From Rhodocollybia butyracea (Eukaryota > Basidiomycota > Agaricomycetes > Agaricales > Omphalotaceae), in assembly GCA_015501585.1 (NCBI GenBank), contig JADNRY010000003.1:372001-436000 (forward strand): DNA of 64,000 nt, written 5' to 3'. Positions 1 to 10,843 of this stretch are shown here, one piece after another; position 1 is the stretch's first letter; each line of letters opens with the position of its first letter. Made by a program: the position numbers and the translations under genes. The notes below the pieces were generated by a model that saw only the letters and a program-made list of their open reading frames with translations, searched no databases and had not been told where the DNA came from.

Positions 1-335
1 TTCCAGCGTTGATACATTTCCTCCCTCGTACTTTGCTCTTCGGCTTCTGACCAGTCCTCTTCTCTACCCCCCTCGCCAATGAAGAAACTACGCGCATGGG
101 TCTTAATAATTTGCATCAATTCCGCGTCGGATTCAGTGCTGCTCATTCTGGTGAGTATGTGTCTTCGTTTGTTTCGTTTCTCAGAAGGTGGTAGAACCTT
201 CTGTCTTGGCAGTGGCCCCAATAAAAATCTCCTCTGCATATGCACATGTTCAGACTGAGGCGAGGGGTCATCTAGTTTTGAGGCAGAAGTTGTCGCTTCC
301 GGAGTGGCCGACAGGATACGCGCCGTTGACGCCAT
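1..335 (-). CDS. Unknown protein, N-terminal part, truncated by window edge
   Basis: An uninterrupted minus-strand frame runs from an ATG at 335 to the window edge and encodes at least 111 residues. It starts MASTARILSATPEATTS and has a basic stretch around residues 45-65 (QRRFLLGPLPRQKVLPPSEK, then KRNKRR). An acidic segment follows (GREEDWSEAEEQS). An internal ATG at 146 could also start it, but the frame upstream stays open with protein-like composition, so I prefer 335. There is no signal peptide or recognised domain. The basic patch could be a nuclear localisation signal, which is inference. Its 5' end lies 250 bp downstream of the alternative oxidase stop codon on the same strand. The rest of the gene is outside the window. 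Confidence 0.5.
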   Translation of the reverse strand, partial: MASTARILSATPEATTSASKLDDPSPQSEHVHMQRRFLLGPLPRQKVLPPSEKRNKRRHILTRMSSTESDAELMQIIKTHARSFFIGEGGREEDWSEAEEQSTREEMYQRW

Positions 336-585
336 GGAATGGTAGAATTAAGGAAGCATTTACTTCCATTGGCATGAGCGCTTCAGAAAAGCGCTCAAGT
401 TAGGGGACTTTTCTCTTTGGTCTTTTGAAAGATTCCAAATTCTACACTGCAAATTAACAACTAATAAGAACAATGACAAAGTAAGTAAATGAGTGGGGGG
501 ATTATAAGGATCTGGTTACATATAGTCATTATGGGGCGTATAGATCTTGGTATAGATATGAATATTTCTGAATGGATAGGTAGTA

Positions 586-2323
586 TCAGTCCGAGTGATT
601 CTGAAGCATTTTGCGACTTTCTTTGAAATACTGTTCTGCTTCGGTTCGTTCAAAGCTGTAGTTAAAGTCAGATATAAGCATATCTACTGGAAGAAGAAAA
701 TGCTTACGCGATTTTCTTCCCTAAAAGCCAGCCAGAGAATTGTTAGTGTGCGAAACCAAGGTAGCACAAGTGGCTTACCTTTCGTGTGCATATCAGGCTC
801 CCTTAAAGCAAACGGATTTACATCCGTCTTAGCATCGAGGTTAGCTAAACTGTGGTTAACGAAGCGATGTGTGGTTTCGTCCGAACGGACGGCATAGATT
901 ACGTCTAGCATTTTGGCGTTGGGTTCGAGACGCCAGTAGTCAATTGCAATTTGAGGCGCTGGTTTATCAGACCTGAAAACTTGAAATGAGGGCATTTCCC
1001 TGGTGAATGACATTCACATACCATTCCGGAACCCGACCAGCTTCGATCTCTTTGATACACTTGGTACTAAGGTGCCAGTCAAATGAAAGGTGAGGTCCAA
1101 AAAAAAAGTTGGACTTACTATGTAAGAACTGCCTCTTCTTCAAGATGTCCGACGAATCGGTGACAGGCACGAGGCGAGATGAGGTAGAAAAAGACTGGAC
1201 GATCGCAGTTGAAAACATAGTACAAGTGAAAAGAGATGTGACATACAAAACAAATTATAAAATACACCTTGCGCTCCGAGTATTATCGCTCGAAAGAAGA
1301 TGGACGGATTACGTAGTGTCATAAAAGTCCTATGTTAGGATAAGAAGACAAAATAACACAATGGTTAGAGCACGCACATCAAATGCATTCGTTCATTCTC
1401 AGCTTCTTCTAGACAGGTATGAATCCTGTATCAAAAGTGAGTTCTATCATAGTGGCTGGAACGAGCAAGCATACCAGCCATTATCGCGACGCTGGAACAG
1501 ACAGGTTGATTGCAAAGAATGGTGCATGGCAAGGAAAACATACCATAAGTCGCAAGCTTTGAAGATGTCGAAGCGTTGCCGCTACCATCCCCGGAACACC
1601 CGCGATGGATTCCAGGAAAAGAATTCGCTGGTTAAAGTTCGTTAACACTATGTCGATTTCGATTCCGTCCGACATACTTGCAGCCATTGTTTATCGTCTA
1701 AGACGTAACCCTCTTTTCGCAGCTGCTCAAGAGTCATATCCTCCCCGGGAGGTATTTTCTTGTGTTTATAACCCGACACAAGATCGTACCCCCATCTTAA
1801 GTGGTGTTTATTTATCATTAACAAACTGTTCGTGAAAGAGCGATCCAGCCGATATACGCACCGGGAAATCTTTACCAGGTTTATAGCCAGCTTGTCAGAA
1901 AAACAGGTTGCATCTCGGTGTAGTACCTGGAAATGTATCAGTCGACATCGCGAGCGATACAAGATCAAAAATCTTACCTCAACCTGGCGCATTTCGTCAG
2001 GAGTATACACAGGATGGAACAGGACCCAGTCGCCATGATGTTGACTGATATTTTGATGGGATATATCGCCAGTCAATGGAACAATTGTATCACCTAGGAA
2101 CAATGAGCCTGAGCCTTCCGTGAACGGCGTCAAAAAGAAACTAACGTTTATGAGGCCCAACAGCTGCGGCTTTTGCCTTTTCATTCGTCAAGTCATTGTA
2201 GCGTCGAGAAATTGAAGAAAGTGCGCGACGAGACGTTGACGACCCAGACGTGATCACTAGCGCGCTGTAGCCGACACGTCGACCTACTCGAGGCGCGAGA
2301 CAGACTATAGAGCGTTGTAACAT
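586..2323 (-). CDS. AOX: Alternative oxidase, mitochondrial
   Basis: This is a ubiquinol oxidase of the mitochondrial inner membrane that bypasses complexes III and IV. The ATG at 2323 opens an Arg/Ser-rich presequence (MLQRSIVCLAPRVGRRVGYS), fitting mitochondrial import. At least seven exons carry the family landmarks in order: HPVYTPDEM, FDLVSGYKHKKIPPGEDMTL-like, LESIAGVPGM, LEEAENERMHLM, LRNPSIFFRAIILGAQGVFY, HRFVGHLEEEAVLTY, KEIEAGRVPEW and YAVRSDETTHRFVNH. All expected iron ligands (Glu in LES, NERMH and LEEEA; Glu and His in RSDETTH) are present. The donor after MHTKG joins in frame to a last exon ending QYFKESRKMLQNHSD and a TGA at 586. Reading the penultimate acceptor differently would give a shorter C-terminus (KKIA), so the last exon is the least certain part. 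Confidence 0.93.
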
Positions 2324-2629
2324 CGACAAGTTATAAGTATTATAGTAATGCGAGTAAGTGTTTTGGGGCAATAAGAAAACCCACTGCTTTTATACCTTTG
2401 CGTCAATCCGCTTCCTCCCGGTCCCTCCGAGTCAAACCGAGAGCGAGCGGGACTATAACAAGATGGGACTAGCGACAACATCGGTTAAGATCTGCATGTG
2501 GCCACTTTTGAGATACAAGAGGCTCGCTTGAATTAAGTATTTCCTCCTTTGTTTGTGGAGATGATAATACAGAGGAGTGTTTAGATTATACTTCTATAAG
2601 GTACGCGGAATCAAATTATGGTCTGGTCA
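2324..2629. other. Intergenic gap: AOX promoter and PET127 3' flank
   Basis: About 306 bp lie between the AOX start codon and the PET127 stop codon, both on the minus strand. The stretch must hold the AOX promoter and the PET127 terminator. I see no clear TATA box, gene or repeat in it. Confidence 0.4.
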
Positions 2630-5552
2630 TCACTGTGGCCCGCGAGGCTCTGTCTTCTTTGCGAGCACGGATTCGCGAACCTCTGACAGCTTCCATCTTG
2701 ACTCTAAGTCTCCTTCTACGGATGTAGTATCACGAGCGGAACCGGAACTCCATGAACCAGCCTCTGGAATAGCAGGGATGGCATCTTCTATACTAATTTC
2801 CTCAAGTGATTTTTGTGCGATCTCGTGGATCTGTTGAGCTCTAGCTGCTGCTTCCCGGTTGTGAAGATGATACTCAAGCTCTTCTTCAATCAGAGGATCT
2901 TCCCAATCAACTTCCCCTACCCCTAGAACGGCTTTAGGCGTTCCTCTCTCCTCCAAAGCAAGCCTAATTGTTTCCTCTCGACCGGCAATAGCAAGGTCAC
3001 GAAGACCCTGGATAAGAGAATCGGGAGATATAAAACCGTTTTCGAAAAACGCTTTATCCCGTTTCTGCTGCAATACTTTTTTGGCATCATCGACAGGCGT
3101 TCCGGATAGTTGGTCAGCGGTAGTCGAGTTCACTTCGAATCCTTCACTCCCATCGTCATCAATAGGTTTCAGAGGAAGTTGGAGTTTCTTGCTGCCATTG
3201 AAATCCACGCTGTTCCACCATTCTTCAATGTTCTCTTTTGGAACCCCAGACGGAAGAATGCTCGGGCGGTAGCGTCTTGTCATAGCACCTTGTAAATCTT
3301 CACGTACTTTGTTTTGCATTTCAGGGGCAAGGCGAGATACGGTCCAATGAACGGTCCCTTGAGTAGCCAGTGTCAGACGTACTATGACCAACAGGAGATG
3401 AACGCTTACAAGGCCTATCTGGAGTCTCCACGCATTTTCCGCCCTTGGCCGGGGATTCTCCATAGAAGCTATTAGCAGAGACGACTATTTGCTCTACGGG
3501 AGGCGCCAGTTTAGCTCCAGCATCGGTTTTGTTTATCCCGTACGGGACTTTCCAGTCGAGTGGTTCGACCCATATATTCATATCCGGGTTCATGCCAGCT
3601 CCTGTTTCGAATGTACATTTGACAGACTAGAGAACGATAAGATATTAAACATCTTGAATTGATGATTGTTTCGTACCTCTCCCGGAAAGCATGAAATGAT
3701 TTCTTCAGAAACCACTTCAAGCATTTCTATGCATTTCTGGAACACTCTGTCTCCTATACCTGGAGTTTCTCCGAATAGTCGTTGGTCCATTTCCGTCAAA
3801 GGAATATACTGGAATCCGAACATTCTAGCAGTATTATGATAAGCAACAAACACCCCGTCCATGTTTCCAATGCGCGCTTGGAATTGGTATTTGAGGAAGG
3901 CAGATCGAATGAGATCGTAGTATTCTCTCTCGAAACTTTCCAGCCAGCCGATGTTCTGTCGTATCATATACCCGGAGCTTTCCTAGGTACTGATGAGATC
4001 CTCGATTAGTGAGCAGGGGAGAAAAATTAAACAAACCTTGAAATTGAGAAGATCAAAACGAAGCGGGAGACATGCCCGAGTTTTGATATCGAACACGCCA
4101 GTACCAGGAAGCCGAGTATCGTGACAGTCCAACTGTGAACGCATGACGTACTTTTCCGACTAGAAACAGAAATAAATACAGTGAATCAGAGCAGGCAATT
4201 AGAAAGACTACTTTGGAGTATCGATACGCTTCCTTTGTAGGCCCATCGGGGTTCTTTGGTGGTGGGGGTAGTTGAGAGCGCATATATGAAAGGAAATTCT
4301 CAGATGGTGTGGTGAGATATTTCTCAAGAAGATGTCCCATCCACAGTAGTATATTCTTATCGGCTTTGTCACTTTCATCGCCGAGCGAATCGATGGCATA
4401 AACGCCGTTATTGTGATTGAAGGTTACAACAGCCGCCATACGCTGTCCAGGCGTAAAAGTGGGAGTCTGTGGAACTGCTATAAGGAATACCGAGTGACAG
4501 GTATAAAGATACGTACTCCTTTTCGGAAATGTGAGCTCAATGTAGTGATGTTGATCGCTTTGTTACCGGAAAGTAAGAAGTATATATGACAGAGCATTCC
4601 TGAGAGTGACGAAGTTGAGCCACCAAATTTTCGACCCTCCTTTTGGGCTAAATTCCACAAATCCTAGATCTCTACGCATTAGCATGCGGGTTGACCTCAG
4701 ACGTAAGAAATGGACCTGATCCCGAGAACTTCTAGTAAAACCATCAAGACGTTCAAATGCGAAATCTGTGATTTTGGGTATGATTCCCAAAGAGGGATGA
4801 AAATTGTAAACGCGTGACAAAGGGTCTCGTAGCCAGTGCACTCCGGGACTAGTTAAGGAAACTAGGTAAGCGAAATTTACTGGGATATAGATCAACATAC
4901 TTGAACAGGACACGCTCTAATCCGTGATGCAATGTGGCTACTGGGTTTTGTTTCGTTGGAGGAGTAAGGTCTTCGAGAACGGTTTTAGGAATATCTTCCA
5001 AAAGGCCTTCTACTTGTCGAGAAGGAGGAACTGAATGGGGAGGAGAGCTTCGGGTCACGGTTTCTGAAGATGAGCCTTTGGCTTCTGACGCTAAAGGCAC
5101 TATAAGAAAGGCGCAAGACATACGGTAAACTGAATTTACGGTTATCGGAATCGGAGGGAGTCAATGCTAAAGATATGACATTAGAGAGGTACACGACGGC
5201 AAAGTAGGTTCAACTTGCTATCTCTACCCCAGTCGTCACTCCATTCCCCGGGACTTGATTTGATTTGAGCCTTTCCTGCGGCCCTCTTTTCTGCGGCTCT
5301 CTGTTTCCTTCTCTCTTTTCTGTTATGCTTGTAGCCAGGCCAAATCGGCGCTTTCTCTAGTGCTTCAGTCACAGACGAGTTGACAGCTTTAAGGGCACTA
5401 CTATTGGCCTTTGCCAGAATGCGGAGCCTCGCTGCCAAGGAAGACGAGTGCGTAAGCTGGACTGCTGAGCAGGAAAAGTGGTGTTTCAAGTAAAAAGAAG
5501 GCCGTAATAAAGATGATTTGAAGGCCAGCCTCCTTTGGAAAAGGTACCTCAT
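2630..5552 (-). CDS. PET127: Pet127-like mitochondrial RNA-processing protein
   Basis: This is a homologue of yeast Pet127, a mitochondrial membrane-associated factor needed for 5' processing and turnover of mitochondrial RNAs. The first true ATG is at 5552 and starts an Arg/Ser-rich leader (MRYLFQRRLAFKSSLLRPSF). Conserved blocks follow in separate exons: LERVLFKYVDLYPSKF (read in its spliced frame), FTRSSRDQVHFLRL, FGGSTSSLSGMLCHIYFLLS, YAIDSLGDESDKADKNILLW, LDCHDTRLPGTGVFDIKTRA and the helix-rich YQFQARIGNMDGVFVAYHN. The last exon (to 2630) holds a charged tail. A 51-nt intron near 3364-3414 joins the DRP frame to TVHWTVSRL. Only 108 bp separate its start codon from that of the divergent nucleoporin gene. 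Naming rests on the central blocks; the N- and C-terminal tails are fungal-specific. Confidence 0.8.
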
Positions 5553-5660
5553 ACCAAATCGCGTGAAGGAGAAAGGCAAACTTTTTCGGGAAGTGGCGCT
5601 TATGTGCCCGCGCGCTTAATTTGTTCATCTAGCTCTGAGCAGTCAAGTGCAGACGGTTCA

Positions 5661-7570
5661 ATGGTAGACTTTCTTCCCTCCGCTTCTTTTTTATTTACTT
5701 ATCTTTCAAGGCTGTCTGCTCCTTTTTCTTGCGGTGAGCGAACCCTACCAATGTCGTCTATTAAACTAATACAACCAAGAGGACAATGTAAGTTCGGTGA
5801 TAAATGTAGAAATGAGCACCCTCAATCCGGAAGTGGGTAATCAGCAATCACCAGCTTTTGTTCTTGGACTTGATATCGCGCTTAGATCACACCTGGGTTA
5901 ATCCCAATAATAACAATAACAACTCGGCAAACAAGAGTGCTATCCCCTTGTTTTCGTATGTCTTCTTCCAACCGTCAACATGCTCTCAAATCCTCACAAC
6001 CATTTCAGCCAGGACTCGCTCTCGGCAGATCTCACATTAGGAAAAGAAAAACCTCTTTGGCCTTTGTCTTCGTACGGGCCTGCAAAATATGAACCGGTTT
6101 TGATTATTGGGCTAGACATGTGCCCTGAAGAGCTCAGAGTCAAGGCATGGGAGGCAAAGGTCAAAGATGACCTCAATAATTATATACAATATGAATCGAA
6201 TGCGATTGGACAGGCCGATGGGGCTTTTGCGGTACGTTCTATTTCTCATTACCTGCCCAAATCTTCCCCTCACACTACCACAGAATGCCCGAAACAATCT
6301 GCAAGCTCTGCATGACCAAGGTCTCAAACAAACTAGCTCTATATCTGCCTCTGGTGCCTCTACTACAGATGTAACTTCGACATCATCATTTCCCTCTTCG
6401 TCTGCTTCGTCGTCCAGTGGAGCATTTGGTAATCCCTCGGGCTCAAGCTCAGGTGCCTTTGGCACTTCTGCTCCCAGTGGTGGTGCACTTGGTTCATCAC
6501 TAAATACCAATTCTCAAACGGCGTTCGGAAGCTCCTCTGCATTTGGACAACCTTCTGCTTTAGGCTCGAATTCGGCTTTTGGAAAACCTGCAGCATCAGT
6601 TTTTGGAAGTTCGTCATTTGGCCAACCTTCGACATTGGGTTCAAGTAGTTCAGCGTTTGGTACTCCCGCCACAACTTCGGCGTTTGGCCAGACTAGTACC
6701 CCGACATCCTCTCTAATCAAACCTGCTACTTCAGGAGGTGCTTTTGCGGCCTTCGCTAGCAGTACCCCCAGTGCCTTTGGGTCTGGGGCTAATTCATCTT
6801 CCGGAGGGGGTTTCTCATCGTTCTCTGGGAATCAGCCGTCTACTTTCGGATCTAGCTCTACTCCCTCCACTGCTGTGTTCGGGCAACCCGCTTTTGGAGC
6901 TGCGGCTGGTAGTACACCTTCTGCTTTCGGGACCAACACAAGAGCACCTACTTCAGCATTCGCCGCTCTTGCCCCTGCAGCGGCCACAGCCGCCTTTGGG
7001 ACATCGGCATTGGGCCAGCCTTCATCCGCACCAGTATTTGGACAACCTTCATCTACGCCGTCGGCATTTGGGCAACCTACCTCTGCACCTTCGGCATTTG
7101 GACAACCCTCATCAGCATTTGGGCAACCGTCAAATCCCTCGGCGTTCAGATCTGGCGGGACGACAAACTCCGTTTTCGCAAATCCTGCTTCGACAACGTC
7201 ACCAGCAGCTTCTGCGTTCGGCCAACCAGTGACATCTGTGTTTGGTCAACCCCAATCTTCCGTTTTCGGCTCGTCGCCCTCCTCCGGAGCTTTTAGTTCG
7301 CTAGCTACTAGCTCCGTCCCTGCCTCTTCAGCATTTGGTTCTGCACCACCTGCACTAGTCACTTCCACGAACACTGTTTCAACCAAACCAGATTTCGATG
7401 CTGCACTACTTCGGTCTCTTTTCCGTCCAGGTAAAACACCATATGATTCTCAGCTGCCGCCCAATTACTTGGAAGCCGTCGTACCGAAAGGTGTTGTGGA
7501 GGTTTTCAAAAGCGAAAAGTTTAATTGGGGTGAAGTTCCAGAGTGGATTCCACCTGTGGAAACTCGTTAG
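5661..7570 (+). CDS. NUP42: Nup42/Nlp1-like FG nucleoporin with CCCH zinc finger
   Basis: This is a cytoplasmic-side nuclear pore protein used in mRNA export. The spliced N-terminus is M-AVCSFFLRGQCKFGDKCRNE followed by H, a complete C-x7-C-x5-C-x3-H finger. It is assembled from an ATG-only exon (5661-5663), an exon at 5711-5733 and one from 5780, separated by introns of 47 and 46 nt. Next come PLSSYGPAKYEPVLIIGLD and a helical segment, the fungal Nup42 signature. A long Ser/Ala/Gln-rich domain follows with more than 20 FG dipeptides, mostly SAFGQPS-type (6300-7380). The C-terminus ends FKSEKFNWGEVPEWIPPVE, matching the Gle1-binding tail of Nup42. The join between the NNNNNN-containing exon (about 5895) and the zinc finger exon is the weakest point. 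The gene shares a 108-bp divergent promoter with PET127. Confidence 0.85.
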
Positions 7571-7870
7571 GGAAAGAATGGTGTTTAATCGTACTGATTC
7601 GAATGAAGGACCGGTGTATACGTTAGCAATAATATGTAGCTTCTTCCTTATTAAAAGATATGGAGGCAACGCTGAGGCCTGAGGCATCCATCTATCACTT
7701 TGAATACGCGCGAGATAATTATTGCTATGTTATTTTCATAATCGTGCAGTAAATACATGTATACTCTGATAAAAACGCGATATCGGCATTGCTGAGTAGA
7801 AACGGCTAAGACAAGTATACATACATACGGATGCGATTTGCGTTAACCCCACCAGCAGTATAACAACTCC
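7571..7870. other. Convergent 3' region
   Basis: About 300 bp lie between the converging ends of the NUP42-like gene and the unknown minus-strand gene. The stretch is A/T-rich (for example 7705-7800) and would hold both 3' UTRs. No gene seen. Confidence 0.35.
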
Positions 7871-8535
7871 CTACGCTACCCCAGAGGAATCTGCGTCCAT
7901 ATCGTGGTCTATGTCTGCATCCTCCAGAAGTATTTCCACTTCTACCCCATCTCCACGTCGTCTTCTGCCGGGACAACGTGCTCTACCACTTTCTCGCTTT
8001 CGACAGCATGACTACCTGATTCAAGCACCGTAGCACCTATGTTCGATGATCTACCCGAGGCGGCCCATCCATAAGTCTCCGAGCCATGAGACCAGAAAGG
8101 CTTTAGGCGCCTTAAGGCTACGACATTCTTGCTGTCTTGACGAGGGTTTTCTTGGAAGAACCTAGAATACGGAGCCAACAGGGTCATATATGCATTATGT
8201 TCGTTCCCCTTGATTACCTGGTAAACTGTAGGCGAGCAGCCAGAAATAGTGAAGGCGTGGCGCAGATGCGGGCCACGGTCAGTACTTTTCCCTTTCTTGA
8301 AGGCCTGGGCAACCTGAATTCCTGACCCCATCGATTTCAGAGCAGTAGTCGTTCCGGTTGGTGATTCATCCGGCGGGGGCTGAGTCCGAGCCTTTTTGGG
8401 TTGTGCTTAACTTGAGGCTGGGGGTTCGGTTTGCTTTCTAGTGTGCAATTTGTTCGAGTGAGGCTGAGACTGAGAGGGTTCATTCCATTCTGACACTGTC
8501 CCTAGTTGTAGTCGCCCTGGAAGGGTTGTTTGCAT
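7871..8535 (-). CDS. Unknown small protein with acidic C-terminus (possible frameshift near its end)
   Basis: I do not recognise this protein. From the ATG at 8535 the frame reads MQTTLPGRLQLGT, and it meets an in-frame TAA at 8409-8407. A phase-0 intron at 8380-8496 (GTGTCA...CTCAG) would remove that stop and join to PPPDESPTGTTTALKSMG. The core is basic and hydrophobic (GSGIQVAQAFKKGKS, HAFTISGCSPTVYQVIKG, YMTLLAPYSRFFQEN). The frame ends at 7942 after AEDDVEMG. Adding one G to the G4 run at 7945-7948 would extend it with VEVEILLEDADIDHDMDADS to a stop at 7871, a strongly acidic tail that looks coding. Whether the gene ends at 7942 or 7871 is open. It is convergent with NUP42. Confidence 0.5.
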
Positions 8536-8817
8536 GAATCGACGGTGGCTAGCTCAGAGATCACCCAGTACTATTGGTCATATACGAACATGAGAGTCAA
8601 CACATGAGAGTCAACACAAAAGAAATATATAACATACAATCGGGCTGGGAATTCGTATCCTGGCTTGTACGCGTACGAGTGACAGGTTTGTCTTCACCAA
8701 ACATCCAAGCATCCAATGGACTTTCAAAAAGACAGCGGGTTGAATGCTTCGAAGCCATGTATGTAGTAAAGCATCCAAAACTATACTTTGCAGTCATCCT
8801 TCTGGGATCAGCCAAAT

Positions 8818-8902
<85 letters not shown>

Positions 8903-8907
8903 GCTGC

Positions 8908-8948
<41 letters not shown>

Positions 8949-9176
8949 CTTTGCAGTCATCCTCTGGGATCAGCCCCAAATTTGCGATCGTATTCCTCTG
9001 GCTGTAGATAGTGTACAGATATTATCGTTATAAGTAAACCATAATAGCAGCCTCCAATTCTCTCACCTTAAGACTATTTCAACTAGACTCGAGTCGTTTC
9101 TTTTTGACTGATGACTGACGCAGCTCTACATTTTCAACGCCTCAGCGCTAAAGTAAAGTGATAGACGCATACCTCC
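8536..9176. other. Intergenic region containing the homopolymer anomaly; ARL8 5' flank
   Basis: This 641-bp gap lies between a minus-strand gene and the plus-strand ARL8 gene, so it should contain two divergent promoters. A perfect 14-bp tandem duplication (acatgagagtcaac) sits at 8589-8616, before the poly-G/poly-T block. Apart from that I see no gene. Confidence 0.4.
8782..8975. repeat. Poly-G (84 nt) and poly-T (37 nt) tract flanked by a 31-32 bp direct repeat
   Basis: G runs unbroken from 8818 to 8901, then a 7-nt spacer, then T from 8909 to 8945. The tract is bracketed by near-identical sequence: tatactttgcagtcatcct at 8782-8800 and again at 8945-8963. Both are followed by ctgggatcagcc, with one extra T in the left copy. 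The same short locus therefore appears on both sides of the homopolymers. That pattern fits an assembly or sequencing artefact, or a badly resolved insertion. It encodes only poly-Gly/poly-Phe shadows. Confidence 0.9.
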
Positions 9177-10301
9177 ATGCCAGGATTCTTTGCTTCATTC
9201 TTTCAATGGTTCTCCGCGTATGCTCGCTGTCGTTTTACTAAAAAATGGACACTGATCCTTTCTGCTAGGCTCTTTTTATCAAAGACAATTGAAATTGCAA
9301 GTACGTAGCAATCTGGTTTTACCAAGAGCACGTCTAAAGCACGGTCGAGATAGTTGTCGGCCTACAGGTATAGCGATTTGCTCTGACTGTCTATTCTTCA
9401 GTTGACCGAACAAACCCTCGTTAGGCTTCTGGAAAGACTTCGTTTGTACATGTAATTGGTTCTGGCCAGGTGCGAATCTCTACAAGTGGTCCATAAGCTC
9501 ATAACTGACCTTGTTACCAGTGGAGTGAAGAAGTTGTTCCGACTGTCGCGTATAATTTTAGGAAGGTTAGGAAAGCGAATGTAACTGTAAGTCTACTTAT
9601 TGCGGTTTATTTTGATCTCCTCGAGCTCTCGGTTTAGATCAACATATGGGATATTGCTGGTTTGTCACATTGACATTGCCCTCCATGTTATGATTGACTA
9701 ACGTTCAATGAAACAGGCCAGCCCAAGTTTCGTTCTACATGGGAAAGATATTGCAATGGTGTGGATGCTATAGTGTTTGTTGTGGATTCGTCAGACGTAT
9801 GTCCCAGTCCCGGGTTCCGCACTGCAGTTGATTTCCTTTCGTGTAGCGAGAAAAATTCAATGCTGCTCGGTTTGAACTACATCAACTGTTATCTCAGTCG
9901 ACTCTAGCTGGTGTACCTTTGTTAGTGGTGAGTTGATGAGATTTATCTAGTAGAGTTACCTGACCTTTGATATTTCCAGTTGGGGAACAAGAATGACCTC
10001 GATGACCATGCACCTATCAAGGAACTCATTCCTGTGCTGTGCGTATGATGAACCTGGTACACTTGCCGTTTACTTATCGCTCAACAGACAACTGGACAAG
10101 ATTAGCGACCGCCCAGTGTCTTGTTACTCAGTATGTTCCTGTACTCCTTGCATCCAAACGAAAATCTCATCCTTTAACCAGTGTTCGATGAAATCTCAGC
10201 ATAATCTGTGAGTTGTCAGCCTCTGCTCTAGCCAAACCTTCCTAACCACCAATGTTCATAGCGATATCGTTTTACAATGGCTCTCGGAAAAGAGTCATTG
10301 A
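9177..10301 (+). CDS. ARL8: ARL8-like small GTPase
   Basis: This is an Arf-like 8 GTPase, which in other eukaryotes sits on lysosomes/vacuoles and links them to motors. Splicing about nine short exons gives [20 protein letters not shown], an amphipathic N-terminus typical of ARL8. The G motifs follow: P-loop GLQASGKT, effector region [14 protein letters not shown], switch [32 protein letters not shown], base-binding NKND, and C-terminal LQWLSEKSH. Length after splicing (about 185 residues) is normal for the family. The exon boundaries near the P-loop (after GLQ, before ASGKT) rest on GT-AG sites that restore the motif exactly. It ends at the TGA at 10299-10301, 82 bp from the convergent SCOC-like gene. 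Confidence 0.92.
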
Positions 10302-10383
10302 AGAGCTTTCACCAAGTTCATGTATTATCATACAAATTTTGTACATTCCTAGCCTTACCCCTGCAGAAGCTAATCGACCTTTA

Positions 10384-10754
10384 TCACCTCCGCTTCGCCA
10401 TTTGCACAGTCAAGTTGTCAATATACATTTGCAGCGTTTCGTTTCCGGAATGCAGCTTGTCAACCTCTTTTTGTACAGATTGAACTCGAATGTAAAGAGC
10501 TATATGGATGAATGAGCATTTTTGTCAGAGTTTATCCGAACCTGATGCACCTTTCAAGTCCTGTTGGGACGCTGCAATGTCCCTATCTGGATATGAGTGA
10601 CGGCGTATGGCGTTGAGAAATGGACATACTTGAGCACTTTTTCCTTCTTTAGAGCTTCTGTCACGATATCTCCTGGCTCCGTTGTAGGAATCGCCCATGG
10701 TTCGTTGAACGAGTCAAAGGACATGGTTGTGGAAGAACTGCTGGCGCTTTTCAT
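10384..10754 (-). CDS. SCOC-like short coiled-coil protein
   Basis: This small gene has three exons. The ATG at 10754 gives MKSASSSSTTMSFDSFNEPW, then DIVTEALKKEKVLK. A 13-residue-class exon follows (DIAASQQDLK), and a last exon encodes LYIRVQSVQKEVDKLHSGNE followed by TLQMYIDNLTVQM. Leucine and other hydrophobic residues fall in heptads, and the block ending in Y-I-D-N-L resembles the SCOCO domain (SCOC partners Arl-type GTPases at the Golgi and in autophagy). Both introns have GT-AG ends and join in frame. A second ATG at residue 11 could be the real start. The gene lies tail to tail with ARL8 and head to head (89 bp) with RPN13. The domain assignment is by eye. Confidence 0.72.
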
Positions 10755-10843
10755 GTTGGCGCTTAATCTGCTGACGCGTCGCGTGTTGTCCTTTGCTTCA
10801 TACACTCATCTAGCCTGGTTGGACGTTCTAATATTCATCTACA

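Noticed and set aside
6363..6720. Antisense frames opposite the FG-repeat region (68-132 codons)
   Set aside because: They mirror the biased Ser/Ala/Phe/Gly repeats of the nucleoporin and have no independent signals.
8574..9033. Three overlapping long plus-strand frames with poly-Gly and poly-Phe
   Set aside because: They exist only because poly-G and poly-T are open in all frames. No homology, and the locus looks artefactual.
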